DNA from: Mycolicibacterium peregrinum
Lineage (GTDB): Bacteria; Actinomycetota; Actinomycetes; Mycobacteriales; Mycobacteriaceae
DNA length: 43,029 bases
Direction: 5' to 3'
Assembly (NCBI RefSeq): GCF_002102345.1
Contig: NZ_LQPP01000008.1
Coordinates: 1 to 43,029 of the forward strand
Of this stretch, positions 42,972 through 43,029 are shown in pieces (within the stretch, counting starts at the first letter, position 1; every line of letters begins with the position of its first letter). The position numbers were made by a program, and so were the translations under genes. The notes below the pieces were generated by a model, which searched no databases, was not told where the DNA came from, and saw nothing but the letters and a program-made list of their open reading frames with translations.

Positions 42972-43029
42972 CCATTTGGTGATTGGTTTGGCAGTCTCGG
43001 TGATGTGTCGAGGACGCAGGTGCTGTCTG
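42957..43029 (+). mobile_element. Left end of IS5-like insertion sequence (truncated by window)
   Basis: The segment starts GGGCGTGTCTCATAA, an IS5-family style terminal inverted repeat, preceded by TA (42955-42956), the target dinucleotide of the IS427 group. A transposase frame begins 48 bases in. The right end is outside. Confidence 0.7.
43005..43029 (+). CDS. IS5-family transposase, first 8 codons (partial)
   Basis: GTG at 43005 encodes VSRTQVLS and runs off the window. This matches the usual start SRTQVLSD of IS5-like DDE transposases in actinobacteria. Too little is present for more detail. Confidence 0.65.

Overview
The window is GC-rich bacterial DNA with short intergenic gaps and frequent GTG/TTG starts. 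It carries a PdtaR-type ANTAR response regulator beside a livKHMGF operon, several F420/flavin-type proteins, and a DoxX and a MFS transporter. This strongly suggests a fast-growing member of the Mycobacteriaceae (Mycolicibacterium type). The species is inferred from gene content only; no database was searched.

Region by region: (1) 2-7237 is the 3' part of a large nonribosomal peptide synthetase, open at the window edge, reading A(partial)-PCP-C-A-PCP-E-C-PCP. The complete A domain reads as threonine-type. The last module has lost its A domain and there is no thioesterase or reductase. (2) 7240-9252 holds a strong bidirectional terminator, a small membrane methyltransferase, a small membrane protein, an unusually compact tRNA-Leu(CAA) and pdtaR. 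(3) 9449-14592 is a complete branched-chain amino acid ABC operon with a 15-bp intercistronic hairpin after livK, followed by a YnfA-type membrane protein. (4) 15026-18714 has a SCO6745-like protein, then a FadR/GntR-type regulator divergent from a gluconokinase-gluconate permease pair. (5) 18776-23743 is a run of housekeeping or accessory genes: RDD protein, DoxX protein with an 11-residue repeat tail, secreted serine hydrolase, MBL hydrolase, thioesterase and M42 aminopeptidase. (6) 23922-27863 looks like the remnant of an organosulfur or peptide uptake and desulfurisation operon: an ABC ATPase lacking its first P-loop, an NtaA/SnaA/DszA-type flavin monooxygenase and a DszC/SfnB-type acyl-CoA-dehydrogenase-like monooxygenase. 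(7) 27888-32342 has a GtrA protein, an NTF2-like protein with a Rieske oxygenase, a divergent TetR regulator with an EamA exporter and a palindromic candidate operator between them, and a small F420-type protein. (8) 32343-36521 is a potA-potD-potB-potC polyamine transport operon on the minus strand whose first gene apparently starts at CTG. (9) 36787-42720 has an MFS transporter, an NCS1 permease, an isopropylmalate/tartrate-type dehydrogenase, an Asp-nucleophile alpha/beta hydrolase and an unknown membrane protein. (10) 42933-43029 is the first eight codons of an unknown gene cut by the left end of an IS5-like element whose transposase runs off the window.

The most unusual items are the excised A domain at the end of the NRPS, the tRNA-Leu without a long variable arm, the CTG-started potA, the deletion-scarred sulfur-type operon and the compact Rieske/TetR/EamA module. 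No CRISPR array, rRNA, prophage or complete mobile element is visible.
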